Below are positions 25,670-34,107 of a DNA stretch of 64,000 nt, piece by piece (the first letter of the stretch is position 1; the number at the start of each line of letters is the position of its first letter). The notes below the pieces were generated by a model. The model made no database searches. It had not been told where the DNA came from and worked only from the letters and a program-made list of their open reading frames with translations. This DNA comes from UBA2589 sp965223235 (GTDB taxonomy: Bacteria > Gemmatimonadota > Gemmatimonadetes > Longimicrobiales > Gaopeijiaceae), in assembly GCA_965223235.1 (NCBI GenBank), contig CBDCVV010000022.1, positions 124,001 through 188,000 of the forward strand, written 5' to 3'. Position numbers and translations under genes: made by a program.

Positions 25670-26917
25670 ATGCATCGATCGCGAACCCGGTCAGACACCA
25701 GATCCGATCTTCAACGCAGAGACTTCCTTCGCTGGCTAGCCGCTTCCCCGCTTCTCGCATCGGTGGGCGGCATCGCTGCCTGGGAGCCCTTGATTGCTCA
25801 AGAGGCTCCTCGACGTGTCTTCGACGAGTTGGTGCAAAGCGCGCAAGACGCACTCGACGTCTACGACATGCAGCGTGTAGCCCAGGCCAAACTCCCGACG
25901 GCCCATTACGGCTACATCATGACGGGGGTCGATGGGGAAGAGACGTACCAGAATAACCGGGAGGCGCTGGAGAGAATCCACCTGAGAGCGCGGCGCTTGA
26001 TTGACGTATCTGAGGTCGATCAGAGCGTCGAACTACTCGGGCGCAGGTGGGAATCCCCGCTCGTGATCGCGCCGTGCGGGAGTCAGCGGGGGTTCCACCC
26101 AGAGGGTGAACTCGCGGTTGCTCGAGCCGCGCGCGCACGGGGTCACCTTCAGACGCTTTCAACCGTCGCCTCGACCGCGGTCGAAGAGGTGAACGAAGCG
26201 AGAGGCGAGCCGGTTTGGTACCAGCTGTACGCTCCGGCGAATTGGATCGCCGCCCAGGCACTCGTGCAGCGCACAGTGGAAGCAGGGTGCCCTACCCTCG
26301 TCTTGACGGTCGACCTCCTCGGGGGAAGCAACCGCCTGACCCTCGAGCGATACAGCCGGGCGGATGACCGCAACTGCTCGAGCTGTCACCGAGTCGGTGG
26401 GAGAGCCGACCCCGTGAAACCGAACCTCCGTGGCCTCCCCAGGGGGGCACCGGACGGATCGGCTGGGTCTAGCATGACGTGGGAGTACATCGACCGACTA
26501 CGCGGAATCACCGATCAGAAGATTGTCGTGAAGGGGCTGATGACTCGTGAGGATGCGGAGATCGCCGTCGACTCGGGCGTCGATGGGATCTGGGTCTCGA
26601 ACCATGGTGGTCGGGCAGAAGGGGACGGCTGGGCCACGATCGACGCGCTCCCGGAGATCGCCGATGCGGTCGATGGTAGAATCCCGATCATCGTCGACTC
26701 TGGCTTCCGGCGAGGATCGGACCTCTTCAAGGGCATCGCACGCGGGGCGACCGCGGTAGCAGTGGGTCGGCCCTACCTCTGGGGACTGGGTGCCTTCGGT
26801 CAGGAAGGTGTCGAGCGCGTGCTCGAGATCCTCATGCGGGAGCTCACCATCACGATGCGAGCCACGGGTCACCCCACCCTCGCATCTGTCGGACCTCGCG
26901 CACTCGTGACGCCGTGA
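25670..26917 (+). CDS. Tat-exported FMN-dependent alpha-hydroxy-acid oxidase/dehydrogenase with CxxCH
   Basis: A 415-aa member of the lactate oxidase/glycolate oxidase/flavocytochrome b2 family. It has a Tat signal (QRRDFLRWLAASP, twin Arg 16-17), the catalytic Lys K288 (VVKGLMTREDA) and catalytic His H312 (VSNHGGR), plus the phosphate-binding end VDSGFRRGSDLFKGIARGA. It would oxidise a 2-hydroxy acid in the periplasm. An insertion before the second half of the barrel contains NCSSCH (236-240), a haem c attachment motif in the region of active-site loop 4. If haem is attached, this would be a single-chain c-type flavocytochrome. It begins 54 bp after qhpE and overlaps the next gene by GTGA. 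Confidence 0.85.
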   Translation: MHRSRTRSDTRSDLQRRDFLRWLAASPLLASVGGIAAWEPLIAQEAPRRVFDELVQSAQDALDVYDMQRVAQAKLPTAHYGYIMTGVDGEETYQNNREALERIHLRARRLIDVSEVDQSVELLGRRWESPLVIAPCGSQRGFHPEGELAVARAARARGHLQTLSTVASTAVEEVNEARGEPVWYQLYAPANWIAAQALVQRTVEAGCPTLVLTVDLLGGSNRLTLERYSRADDRNCSSCHRVGGRADPVKPNLRGLPRGAPDGSAGSSMTWEYIDRLRGITDQKIVVKGLMTREDAEIAVDSGVDGIWVSNHGGRAEGDGWATIDALPEIADAVDGRIPIIVDSGFRRGSDLFKGIARGATAVAVGRPYLWGLGAFGQEGVERVLEILMRELTITMRATGHPTLASVGPRALVTP

Positions 26918-27612
26918 GCCGACTCGCCCTCCTGTGGATCACGATCGTGATCGCGGCGGGCAGCCCGCTGAGTGGACAAGGCTTCCCAGGGAGCGATGGG
27001 AGGACCGAGGCGTCACCCGAGCTGCTCCGAGCGATCGGCCTGTATACAGGCACGGTCGGGCGCGTCGACGACGACGAGGCCAGGTCCATTGTCTATGCCC
27101 TCGCAGGAGAGGAGCGCCTGCTGGCCAAGATGTGGGTCGCTCGGATCCTCTCCACGGGGAGAATGGGTGTCCAGGCTGACCGTGAGCGGGCCGCGTCGAT
27201 TGCCGCTGAGCTCCTGCCCGCCCTTGTGAGAAGCGCGGCCCTCGGCGACGTGGAGGCCCTCTTCCTCATGGGGACCGTGCACGCGGAGGGGCTCGGCGCC
27301 GAGGTAAACCATTCCGAGGCGCTACGCTGGTATCGGCGGGCGGCGGCCCACGGGCATGTGCTGGCCGCCCACAATATCGGCAATGCCTACCGTGACGGAC
27401 GGGGTGTCGAAGCGACCCCGGAAGTCGCGATCTCGTGGTGGCTCAGAGCGGCGCACGCCGGGGATGTGATCCCCGCTCTCCGTCTCGGGGAAGCGTACGA
27501 GGCGGGTCTCGGTACCCCTCGTGACGGAGACCGGGCGCGTCACTGGTACTCCGTCGCAGCGCGAGCCGGGAACGCCGACGCCGCGCGGGCGCTCGAGCGG
27601 TTAGGCGGCTAG
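26914..27612 (+). CDS. Secreted Sel1-repeat protein
   Basis: A 232-aa protein with a short signal peptide (LLWITIVIAAGSPLSG). It contains three or four Sel1-like repeats: LFLMGTVHAEGLGAEVNHSEALRWYRRAA, AHNIGNAYRDGRGVEATPEVAISWWLRAA, and LRLGEAYEAGLGTPRDGDRARHWYSVAA. Such repeats bind proteins and often act as envelope adaptors. The start is GTG 26914, overlapping the stop of the FMN enzyme (GTGA), which suggests the two are made together. The stop overlaps that of the convergent gene in CTAG. Confidence 0.85.
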   Translation: MSRLALLWITIVIAAGSPLSGQGFPGSDGRTEASPELLRAIGLYTGTVGRVDDDEARSIVYALAGEERLLAKMWVARILSTGRMGVQADRERAASIAAELLPALVRSAALGDVEALFLMGTVHAEGLGAEVNHSEALRWYRRAAAHGHVLAAHNIGNAYRDGRGVEATPEVAISWWLRAAHAGDVIPALRLGEAYEAGLGTPRDGDRARHWYSVAARAGNADAARALERLGG

Positions 27613-28244
27613 CGACCCACGCTCGGGGACGCTTCGGCGATCATCCGCTCGGCGTTCGCTCGCCAGCCGTCGTCCACGCCATACTCGCTCAGGAATCGCT
27701 CTAGGTAGCCCCGGGCCCGGGCAGACTCGCCCCTCTCGAAGGCCGCCGCACCCGCGTGATAGAGCGCCATGTAGTGGTTTGGCCAGTATTCGACCACAAG
27801 CTCCATCAGGGGCCCTGCCGCTAGCTCATCTCCCGCGTCGGCCGCCGGGTGTCCGACTCCGAACACGACACCTGCCGCCTCGAGGCGCGCTTCAGGCGGG
27901 AGTGATTGGATCGCGCCCCGCGCCAAGTCGATCTCTCCGGCGAGCGCGTAGCAGGCGGCTTCGTACATCGTGCCCTGGTCGTGGCCCGGCGCCGGATCTC
28001 GACGCAGGTTGTCCATCACTTCCAGCACGTTGCACCGCGCCTTGACGCGAGCGAACCAGTGCGCCGCCTCCTGACCCGGGTCGACGACCGTCGCCACGCC
28101 ATGAGCGGGCTCGATGAGGAAGGAAGGAGGTACCGGGTCGTCGTGCGCTCCCAATCGGATATCGTGAAGTGCAACCGCCACGGAGCCGATAACCGCGAAG
28201 ACAGCCATCGCGGCAATTAGGATTCTTTCGGGCGTCAGGCGCAT
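27609..28244 (-). CDS. Membrane-anchored TPR-like protein
   Basis: A 211-aa protein with one N-terminal TM segment (ILIAAMAVFAVIGSVAVALHD). A helical domain follows with a TPR-like unit near the C-terminus (ALYHAGAAAFERGESARARGYLERFLSEYG). Two or three cysteines occur mid-domain (KARCNVLEV, YEAACYALAG). GGAGG stands 6 nt before ATG 28244, which defines the start. No specific function recognised. Confidence 0.75.
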   Translation of the reverse strand: MRLTPERILIAAMAVFAVIGSVAVALHDIRLGAHDDPVPPSFLIEPAHGVATVVDPGQEAAHWFARVKARCNVLEVMDNLRRDPAPGHDQGTMYEAACYALAGEIDLARGAIQSLPPEARLEAAGVVFGVGHPAADAGDELAAGPLMELVVEYWPNHYMALYHAGAAAFERGESARARGYLERFLSEYGVDDGWRANAERMIAEASPSVGR

Positions 28245-28406
28245 TTTATTCCTCCTACCGGAAAGCGTGTCGTAACCTGGACCCATTCAGACGAGTCACC
28301 GGCTCGGCCGTGCACATTCATACCCAATGATGTGCAACGGTCATGCCAAGTGTGATTTGCCGGCGACACCGCTTTCCGCGGCCATCCGTTGTGGCGAGAC
28401 TTCGAC

Positions 28407-28709
28407 ATGAGCAAGATCTCTTCGAAGCAGCGGGCGCACCTGCGCAAGCTCGCGCACAGGCTGAAGCCCGTGGTCCACGTGGGGGCGGAAGGAGTCTCTA
28501 CCGCCCTCCTCGCGTCCCTCGACGACGCCTTCCGTACTCGCGAGCTCCTCAAGGTGAAGCTCCAAGAGTCCGCCCCGCTGAGCGTACGCGACACCGCCAA
28601 GCAGATCGCCGAGGTGACGAGCGACGTTCACCCGGTTCAGACGATCGGGCGCACAATTGTGCTCTATAGAGCCGACCCCGAGAAGCCGCAGATCAAGTTG
28701 CCAGGGTAG
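28407..28709 (+). CDS. yhbY: YhbY-family CRM-domain RNA-binding protein
   Basis: A 100-aa single CRM domain. It begins MSKISSKQRAHLRKLAHRLKPVVHVG, where the conserved GxxG-like loop is VGAEGVS, and ends QTIGRTIVLYRA. YhbY binds the pre-50S ribosomal subunit and takes part in its assembly. ATG 28407 is used because the domain begins there. The short conserved protein that follows lies 5 bp downstream and is probably cotranscribed. Confidence 0.9.
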   Translation: MSKISSKQRAHLRKLAHRLKPVVHVGAEGVSTALLASLDDAFRTRELLKVKLQESAPLSVRDTAKQIAEVTSDVHPVQTIGRTIVLYRADPEKPQIKLPG

Positions 28710-28714
28710 CCCTC

Positions 28715-28996
28715 GTGTCCAGAGCCTTCGTCAAGGAAGACGACCACCAACGCGAACCGGAGTTCCGCCTCCCGGATCCGGATTCGCCGTACTACCCGGA
28801 GGCCGCCGCTTGGGCGCTCATCCAGGGAGCAGACGAGGGCGACACGAAGAGTGCCGAGGTGGCGACTGGGTACGATTGGGGAGATCCGACGCTGGTCCCT
28901 CACGTCGAAGCCATCTTGGCCAAGGCGGTGGAGGACGACCGTGACCGGGTCGCCCAACTCTCGCGAAGGTTCCTCAGGGCCGCCCGAGGCCCCTGA
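28715..28996 (+). CDS. Small acidic protein of unknown function
   Basis: A 93-aa protein starting with GTG (MSRAFVKEDDHQ). It is acidic and proline-rich at first (PEFRLPDPDSPYYPEAAAWAL), with a TGYDWGDPTLVPHVEAIL helix and a basic end (SRRFLRAARGP). The spacing of 5 bp after yhbY suggests a role close to RNA or translation, but no family function is known to me. No cysteines, signal peptide or TM segment. Confidence 0.65.
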   Translation: MSRAFVKEDDHQREPEFRLPDPDSPYYPEAAAWALIQGADEGDTKSAEVATGYDWGDPTLVPHVEAILAKAVEDDRDRVAQLSRRFLRAARGP

Positions 28997-29000
28997 CCTC

Positions 29001-30449
29001 TTAACGGTTCGTGACGACTGCCTCGGCCTCCATCTCCACCAAGTAACCGTCACCGATCAATCCGGCCTGCACGAGTGTGTTCGCCGGTCGCAACTGTCCG
29101 AGCCTCGACCCATGGGCTCGGGACACGGCCTCCGCGACGCCGGGCTCGGCCACGTAGATCCGAGTCCGAACGATGTCGTCCAGTGTGCCGCCGAGGGACT
29201 CGATCGCGCCCTCGATCTTGTCGAGGCAGAAGTGGGCTTGAGAAGCCGCGGAGTCACCCCCGATCAATCGATCTCGGTGTGTCGCCGTCGTGCCGGAAAC
29301 GAAGATCCGGTCTCCGCGACGAATCGCACGGGAGAATCCTGCGAGATCCTCCCACACGGTCCCGCTCAACGCTCGATCGACTCCGTCTGCTCCCTGCTCC
29401 ACCCGGTACGGGCTCGGCATCTCATCGAAGTGGTCGCTGAGATCGCCGGCAGCGGTGAGAAACGGAGGGCGGCGATACTCGTCTCCGCAATCGCCCGGCA
29501 CATTGTCGAGTGCTCCCAGCGCCTCGTCGATTAGGAGATGGTCCTCGTCGGTCAATTCGATAGAGAAGAGCCTCTTCGACTCCTCCATGTGGTCCCGGAT
29601 TCCGAGCCTAGCGCCCACAATGATCCCAGCCACGGAGGGTCGCTCGAGGACCCACCGGCAAGCGATGTTCGCGACGGTGGCGTGGTGACGATCCGCTACC
29701 TGCCGCAGAGCCCGCAAGAGCGCTTGAAACGGTTCCCACCCTCCGGTGACGTCGATGAACCGCTTGTACTTCATCTGAGACCACGTCTCGAGCGCTTCTG
29801 CCGACGGCTCGGGAAGTCCGAGCCATCGGTCGGTGAGGAAGCCGCCGGCAAGTGTGCCGAAGGCGAGTATCCCGACCCCTCGCCCGACACACAGCTCCGT
29901 CATCGCCCCCGAGGCACGACGATCCAAGAGCGAGTAGCAGATCTGATTCGAGACGATCGGGACGCCGCTGTCGAGCAGCATCGCGAGGTGAGCCGTGTCC
30001 GTGTTCGTGAGTCCCAGGTGCCCGATGCGACCCTCGGCCGTCAGCTCCTGAAGATGAAAAATGCAGTCCATCCATCCCGGGTCGGAGTACTTCCACGCGT
30101 GGAATTGGAGGAGCGGGATCCGATCCACTCTCAGGCGATCCGCGGCTCTCTGAACTGCCGCCTCCACGTCGGCTCGCGTCGACGTTCCCGGTTGCGGCAC
30201 CCACTTGGTCAGGAACTCGGCGCTCCCCGGGTGCCGACTCCCGTACTCCCCGGCCAAGAGCTCGGAGGAACCGTAGTGGTCCGCCATATCGAAGGTCGAA
30301 AAGCCGGCGTCGACATAGCGCCGCATCGCGGAGACAGCGACGTCCGGATCGACCGACGACCCGTCCCTCTCCATGTCCGCCACCTGCCAGAGACCGGTAA
30401 GAACTCTGGAGATCTCGAAACCCGGGGCCACCTCGATCCGCTTGATCAT
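29001..30449 (-). CDS. Aldo/keto reductase - RidA fusion protein
   Basis: A 482-aa two-domain protein. Residues 10-340 form an aldo/keto reductase barrel with the full tetrad D54, Y59, K82 and H117 (STFDMADHYGSS, FLTKW, LLQFHAW) and an NADPH-binding end (GIIVGARLGIRDHMEES). Residues ~355-482 form a RidA/YjgF domain (ISG-like FVSGTTATH, DKIEGAIESLGG, VEMEAEAV). The arginine essential for imine hydrolysis in RidA (PAR, R105 of E. coli) is Asn here (RPANTLV, N457), so this domain probably lacks classical deaminase activity. The start overlaps the permease stop (ATGA), so the enzyme and transporter are one unit. Detoxifying or reducing an amino-acid-derived carbonyl or imine is a plausible role. 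Confidence 0.88.
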   Translation of the reverse strand: MIKRIEVAPGFEISRVLTGLWQVADMERDGSSVDPDVAVSAMRRYVDAGFSTFDMADHYGSSELLAGEYGSRHPGSAEFLTKWVPQPGTSTRADVEAAVQRAADRLRVDRIPLLQFHAWKYSDPGWMDCIFHLQELTAEGRIGHLGLTNTDTAHLAMLLDSGVPIVSNQICYSLLDRRASGAMTELCVGRGVGILAFGTLAGGFLTDRWLGLPEPSAEALETWSQMKYKRFIDVTGGWEPFQALLRALRQVADRHHATVANIACRWVLERPSVAGIIVGARLGIRDHMEESKRLFSIELTDEDHLLIDEALGALDNVPGDCGDEYRRPPFLTAAGDLSDHFDEMPSPYRVEQGADGVDRALSGTVWEDLAGFSRAIRRGDRIFVSGTTATHRDRLIGGDSAASQAHFCLDKIEGAIESLGGTLDDIVRTRIYVAEPGVAEAVSRAHGSRLGQLRPANTLVQAGLIGDGYLVEMEAEAVVTNR

Positions 30450-31930
30450 TCGGCTGGGAGCTCCCCGAACACGACGTCGAGGTCCACCCCGGATTGGGTC
30501 AGCTTCCGGGCCTCGTAGAAGTAGATCAGGCTCGCCAGTCCCATGACCCCGACCCACAACGGAGTCGAGTGGAAGTACCAAGCGCTGACTTCGGCCGTTA
30601 GATCCTTCCGCACGTGCACAACGAGAAACATCGCGAGCAGCAGAGCACCCGTGGTCGCGAGCGGCACCTGAACCCGGCGATCAGGGAGTACTGTCACGTC
30701 CGCTGCGATCGTCGGATTCCTCGATGGGAGGCGTAGAACTGTCAGGCACATGACACCGAAGTTGACCAGCATCGATGTGACCAGGATGTCGACTCCAAGG
30801 AAGAAGTCACCCGCGAAGTGGCTCCCGAGAATCGCCGCGGTAGCCATGAGTCCGCTAAGCACAAGCGCCACGTGGGGAGTGTGCCACCGGGCGTGAACCT
30901 GGGCGACCCCTTTCGGGAACACGCCGTCTTCGGCCCACGCGAACATCAGCCTCGAGACCGCCAAGAGCATCGCCGGCAGGTCATTGATCAGGGCGATCGC
31001 TGCCCCTGCCACAATCAAGACGGTCCACTTCGGTTCCAAGACGTACCCTAGAAGTCCCGGCGCGGTAAGGTCTTGGCTCTGAGCGCGCTCGGCGACGAAC
31101 TGCCACGGGACCGTGTGATACACCGCTGCCGTGAAGAGCATGTAGAACACTCCCACGGTTACCACAGCGATCCCAATCGCGAGCGGGAGGTTTCTCGAAG
31201 GATTCTTCGCCTCTCCACCGGCCTGAGCGATGGAATCGAAGCCGATGAACGACGAGAAGAGTATCGCCGAGGCCGCGAGGAAGTTGCTCCACGAAAAGTC
31301 CGCCGTGGTCTGCGGTACGGTCGCACCCTCTCGCTCGGCCAGAGCGCTGGCGAACGCCGCTTGATCGAACGCGAAGCCTGTAAAGATCACGATGCTTCCG
31401 AGCGCGAACATGACGAACATCAGAGGGACCAGAATGCGCTCGACGTTCTCGACTCCCCGCAGGTTCAACGCGACCGATCCCCACAGGAAGGCGAGCGCCA
31501 GCCCGACTCGAATCGGTCCCGTGTCCAAGGCAGCCGCCGCACCCTCCCACCCTACCGCCGCCACCACGTCACGGATGAAGGGAATCATGAGGTACGAGAC
31601 GACGCCGATAGCTACCGATAGGCCGAACCACTGCGAGAAGCTCGCCACGAATCCGAGGTAGGGAGAGAGTCCCCTACTCGCGAAGATGTAGCTCCCGCCG
31701 GCACGAGGCATCGCCGAGGCGAGCGTCGCATATGCCAACGCGGCCAGGAGAGCCGGGATGGCAGCGAAAACGTACGCGTGGAGCACCCAAGGACCGATCC
31801 CAGGTACGTTCCGCTGCAGCATGAAGGGGACAATGTTGATCGCAGCCCCCAGCATCGAGCATATGCCGGTCGCGGCAAGACCCATAAGGCCGAGTCGGCG
31901 GGTGAGACCCGTCGAATGGGGTGAGGACAT
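30446..31930 (-). CDS. APC-superfamily amino acid/polyamine permease
   Basis: A ~494-aa inner-membrane transporter with about 12 TM helices. The first helix carries the unwound GxG region (LGLMGLAATGICSMLGAAINIVP). The APC signature YATLASAMPRAGGSYIFASRGLSPYLGF follows helix 2, and FIGFDSIAQAGGEAKNPSRNLP precedes helix 7. It is likely a uniporter, symporter or antiporter for amino acids or amines. ATG 31930 is preferred to the TTG at 31945. Cotranscribed and translationally coupled with the AKR-RidA fusion, which hints that its cargo is that enzyme's precursor. Confidence 0.88.
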   Translation of the reverse strand: MSSPHSTGLTRRLGLMGLAATGICSMLGAAINIVPFMLQRNVPGIGPWVLHAYVFAAIPALLAALAYATLASAMPRAGGSYIFASRGLSPYLGFVASFSQWFGLSVAIGVVSYLMIPFIRDVVAAVGWEGAAAALDTGPIRVGLALAFLWGSVALNLRGVENVERILVPLMFVMFALGSIVIFTGFAFDQAAFASALAEREGATVPQTTADFSWSNFLAASAILFSSFIGFDSIAQAGGEAKNPSRNLPLAIGIAVVTVGVFYMLFTAAVYHTVPWQFVAERAQSQDLTAPGLLGYVLEPKWTVLIVAGAAIALINDLPAMLLAVSRLMFAWAEDGVFPKGVAQVHARWHTPHVALVLSGLMATAAILGSHFAGDFFLGVDILVTSMLVNFGVMCLTVLRLPSRNPTIAADVTVLPDRRVQVPLATTGALLLAMFLVVHVRKDLTAEVSAWYFHSTPLWVGVMGLASLIYFYEARKLTQSGVDLDVVFGELPAE

Positions 31931-31963
31931 GGTGTGCGCCAGCAAGAGTTGAAGGGAAGCGGA

Positions 31964-34063
31964 CTACGTTCCCTCTCTCCTCTCCCCAAGGCAAGCCATT
32001 CGGGGCAAGACGACCAGCGCCATCAGTGCCGCCGTAATGGTCCCCACGATGACCGCGACGCCAAAGCGACGGGTTGGTGGGAAGGACGAGAGCGCGAAAA
32101 TCCCGAAGCCCGCGATGATAATCGCGGTCGCACCCGCAATCGGCCGACCGATCTGAGCCACGGCATCCTCCCAAGGGAACGCCGAGCCAGCAGCGAGCTG
32201 CTGACGGACTCGTACCACCATGTGGATCATCGAGTCCGCTCCGATCGCCAAGGCGATGTTCGCCGCGGGTGAGGTGATGATGTCGAGCGCGATCCCGAGG
32301 TGCCCGAAGGTACCCAGAATGACGGCTGGTATCGCGGCCAAGCAGAGCCACATCATTCCCGCCCACGATGCGCGGCGCGCTACGGCCCACGACACGAGAA
32401 GGAAAAGGGCGAGTAGGCCACCAATTCCAATCCGCAACGACGATGCGATCAGTGTGCCGAGCTGTGCCTGCAGATCGTACAGGCCCGACACATAGTCGGC
32501 CCGGAGACCCTCAGCTTGAACAGCAGCCCGAAGCCGTTCGAGCACGCGAACCCGAGGCTCGCCCGCGGTCTCGCGCATCCGAAGCGAGAACCGGGCCTGA
32601 TCCCGCTCGGCCGTGACGTAAGAGAGCGCCACGTTGTTCAGCTGGTCGCTCGCCGTCAGATCCAAGAGGAGGCTCACCGGTAGGAGGCCGGCGAGTGGGA
32701 CGGTCCGCGCATGATCGATGAGCACCGTGGGAGACAGCACGACCCCGACTGCTGGATCCGCCTCGAGACGAGCCTGGAGTGCCTCGAGCCGCGGGTAGAC
32801 TTCCCCGTCGTGCACGAGCGCACCGTCCGGATCTGCCACCACGAGGTCCAACGTGCTGCTCCCGCCGTCTTCATCAACCCGTGCCAACCCGTCGTGTAGC
32901 GGCGTGTCCGGGGCGAAATAAGAGAGCAACCCAGGGTCGGTGTTTACCCTCCCAGCACCGACTCCGATGAGCAGCACGGCAGCCGCCGCGACAACGAGCG
33001 TAGACCGAGCTGATCCCAATCGGCGTCCCGCCGAACCCTCGTCCGCTCCAGGGAAGCTCCCCGGGCGCGCCCACTGCCCCAGAAACATCGGGTAGAGGGC
33101 GTACGCGCCGACTAGGGCGGTGATGGCTCCGATCACGCCAGCGATGCCCAACTCCCGGAGGGGTCGAGCCGACGCCACCAGCAGACTTGCAAAGCCGAGC
33201 AGCGTCGTGGTCATACTCCAAAACGAACCGGACCAGGTGTCCGAAACGGCGACTTCGAGAGCGGCTGAGCGTTCGCCAGCTCCCACCGCGCCGACAGAAC
33301 GGCGGCGCCAGTTCGCGGTCATGAAAACGACGTGCGAAAGCGTGAGCACGAAGACAATGGTCACCAGGTTCGCCGTGAGCAGCCCAATCCCGACACCGAG
33401 CAGCTGAACGATCAAGAGCGTCGAAGAGACGGTGGCGAGACAGGTGGCCAGCACCCCTACGACAACGGCCGCATCTCGGAATACGACGCCGATGAGGAGC
33501 GCGAAGACCAACACCGCAGCGAGGCTGAATACGACGAGATCACGATACAGGGCTCTCCGGATCATCTCGACGATTGCCGGAACACCGGACACGATGATCT
33601 CGAGGTCGCCCCCATCGAACCGGTCGATGACCTCCTCAACCCGGGGAAGGAGGAGCTCGGGATCCGTGTCGTCGACCTGCAGGATGATGTTCGTCGCTGC
33701 CGAGTCAGGGTTCAGAAGAAGCCTGGAGAAGAGCGGACTGCGATCGGCGTCCTCCGTGGTAACACTGTACCCGCCGACCACCCCCTCAACGGCGAGCATG
33801 GCGGTCGTGAGCCCACCGACCTGTTCGAAGTACGTTGCGCGGTCACCGCGCGTGTCCGCCACGCGAAGGATGAGCTGCGCACCGCCTGGGAACCGCTCGC
33901 CCACGGCCCGAGAAGCCTCCATCTGCGGATCGTCATCCGCAAAGAAGAAGTCGCCTTCGACACGGGGGGAGAGGTCAACCCACAGGTAGACGAGCAGAAG
34001 CCCGAGAACGGATCCAAGCGTCGCGAACCAAGGCGCCGCTCGGGCCCGCCACACTGTCAGCAT
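31964..34063 (-). CDS. RND-superfamily (MMPL-type) exporter
   Basis: A 699-aa membrane protein with two halves. Each half has one TM followed by a large periplasmic loop and five further TM helices: N-half TM1 near 10-30 and helices from about 170 (LVVFSLAAVLVFALLIGVVF), C-half TM near 345 (LVVAAAAVLLIGVGAG) and helices from about 540. It resembles predicted RND exporters and MMPL proteins moving lipids or hydrophobic compounds with the proton gradient. The lipoprotein gene 44 bp upstream on the same strand probably belongs to the same unit; no periplasmic adaptor is visible. Confidence 0.87.
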   Translation of the reverse strand: MLTVWRARAAPWFATLGSVLGLLLVYLWVDLSPRVEGDFFFADDDPQMEASRAVGERFPGGAQLILRVADTRGDRATYFEQVGGLTTAMLAVEGVVGGYSVTTEDADRSPLFSRLLLNPDSAATNIILQVDDTDPELLLPRVEEVIDRFDGGDLEIIVSGVPAIVEMIRRALYRDLVVFSLAAVLVFALLIGVVFRDAAVVVGVLATCLATVSSTLLIVQLLGVGIGLLTANLVTIVFVLTLSHVVFMTANWRRRSVGAVGAGERSAALEVAVSDTWSGSFWSMTTTLLGFASLLVASARPLRELGIAGVIGAITALVGAYALYPMFLGQWARPGSFPGADEGSAGRRLGSARSTLVVAAAAVLLIGVGAGRVNTDPGLLSYFAPDTPLHDGLARVDEDGGSSTLDLVVADPDGALVHDGEVYPRLEALQARLEADPAVGVVLSPTVLIDHARTVPLAGLLPVSLLLDLTASDQLNNVALSYVTAERDQARFSLRMRETAGEPRVRVLERLRAAVQAEGLRADYVSGLYDLQAQLGTLIASSLRIGIGGLLALFLLVSWAVARRASWAGMMWLCLAAIPAVILGTFGHLGIALDIITSPAANIALAIGADSMIHMVVRVRQQLAAGSAFPWEDAVAQIGRPIAGATAIIIAGFGIFALSSFPPTRRFGVAVIVGTITAALMALVVLPRMACLGERREGT

Positions 34064-34107
34064 GTGGTGGGCGCGCTAGGGACGCCGGAGACCGCAGGCA
34101 CCCACGA

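Noticed and set aside
29538..30518. 326-codon plus-strand frame
   Set aside because: Antisense to the AKR-RidA fusion; long opposite frames are expected at this GC content.
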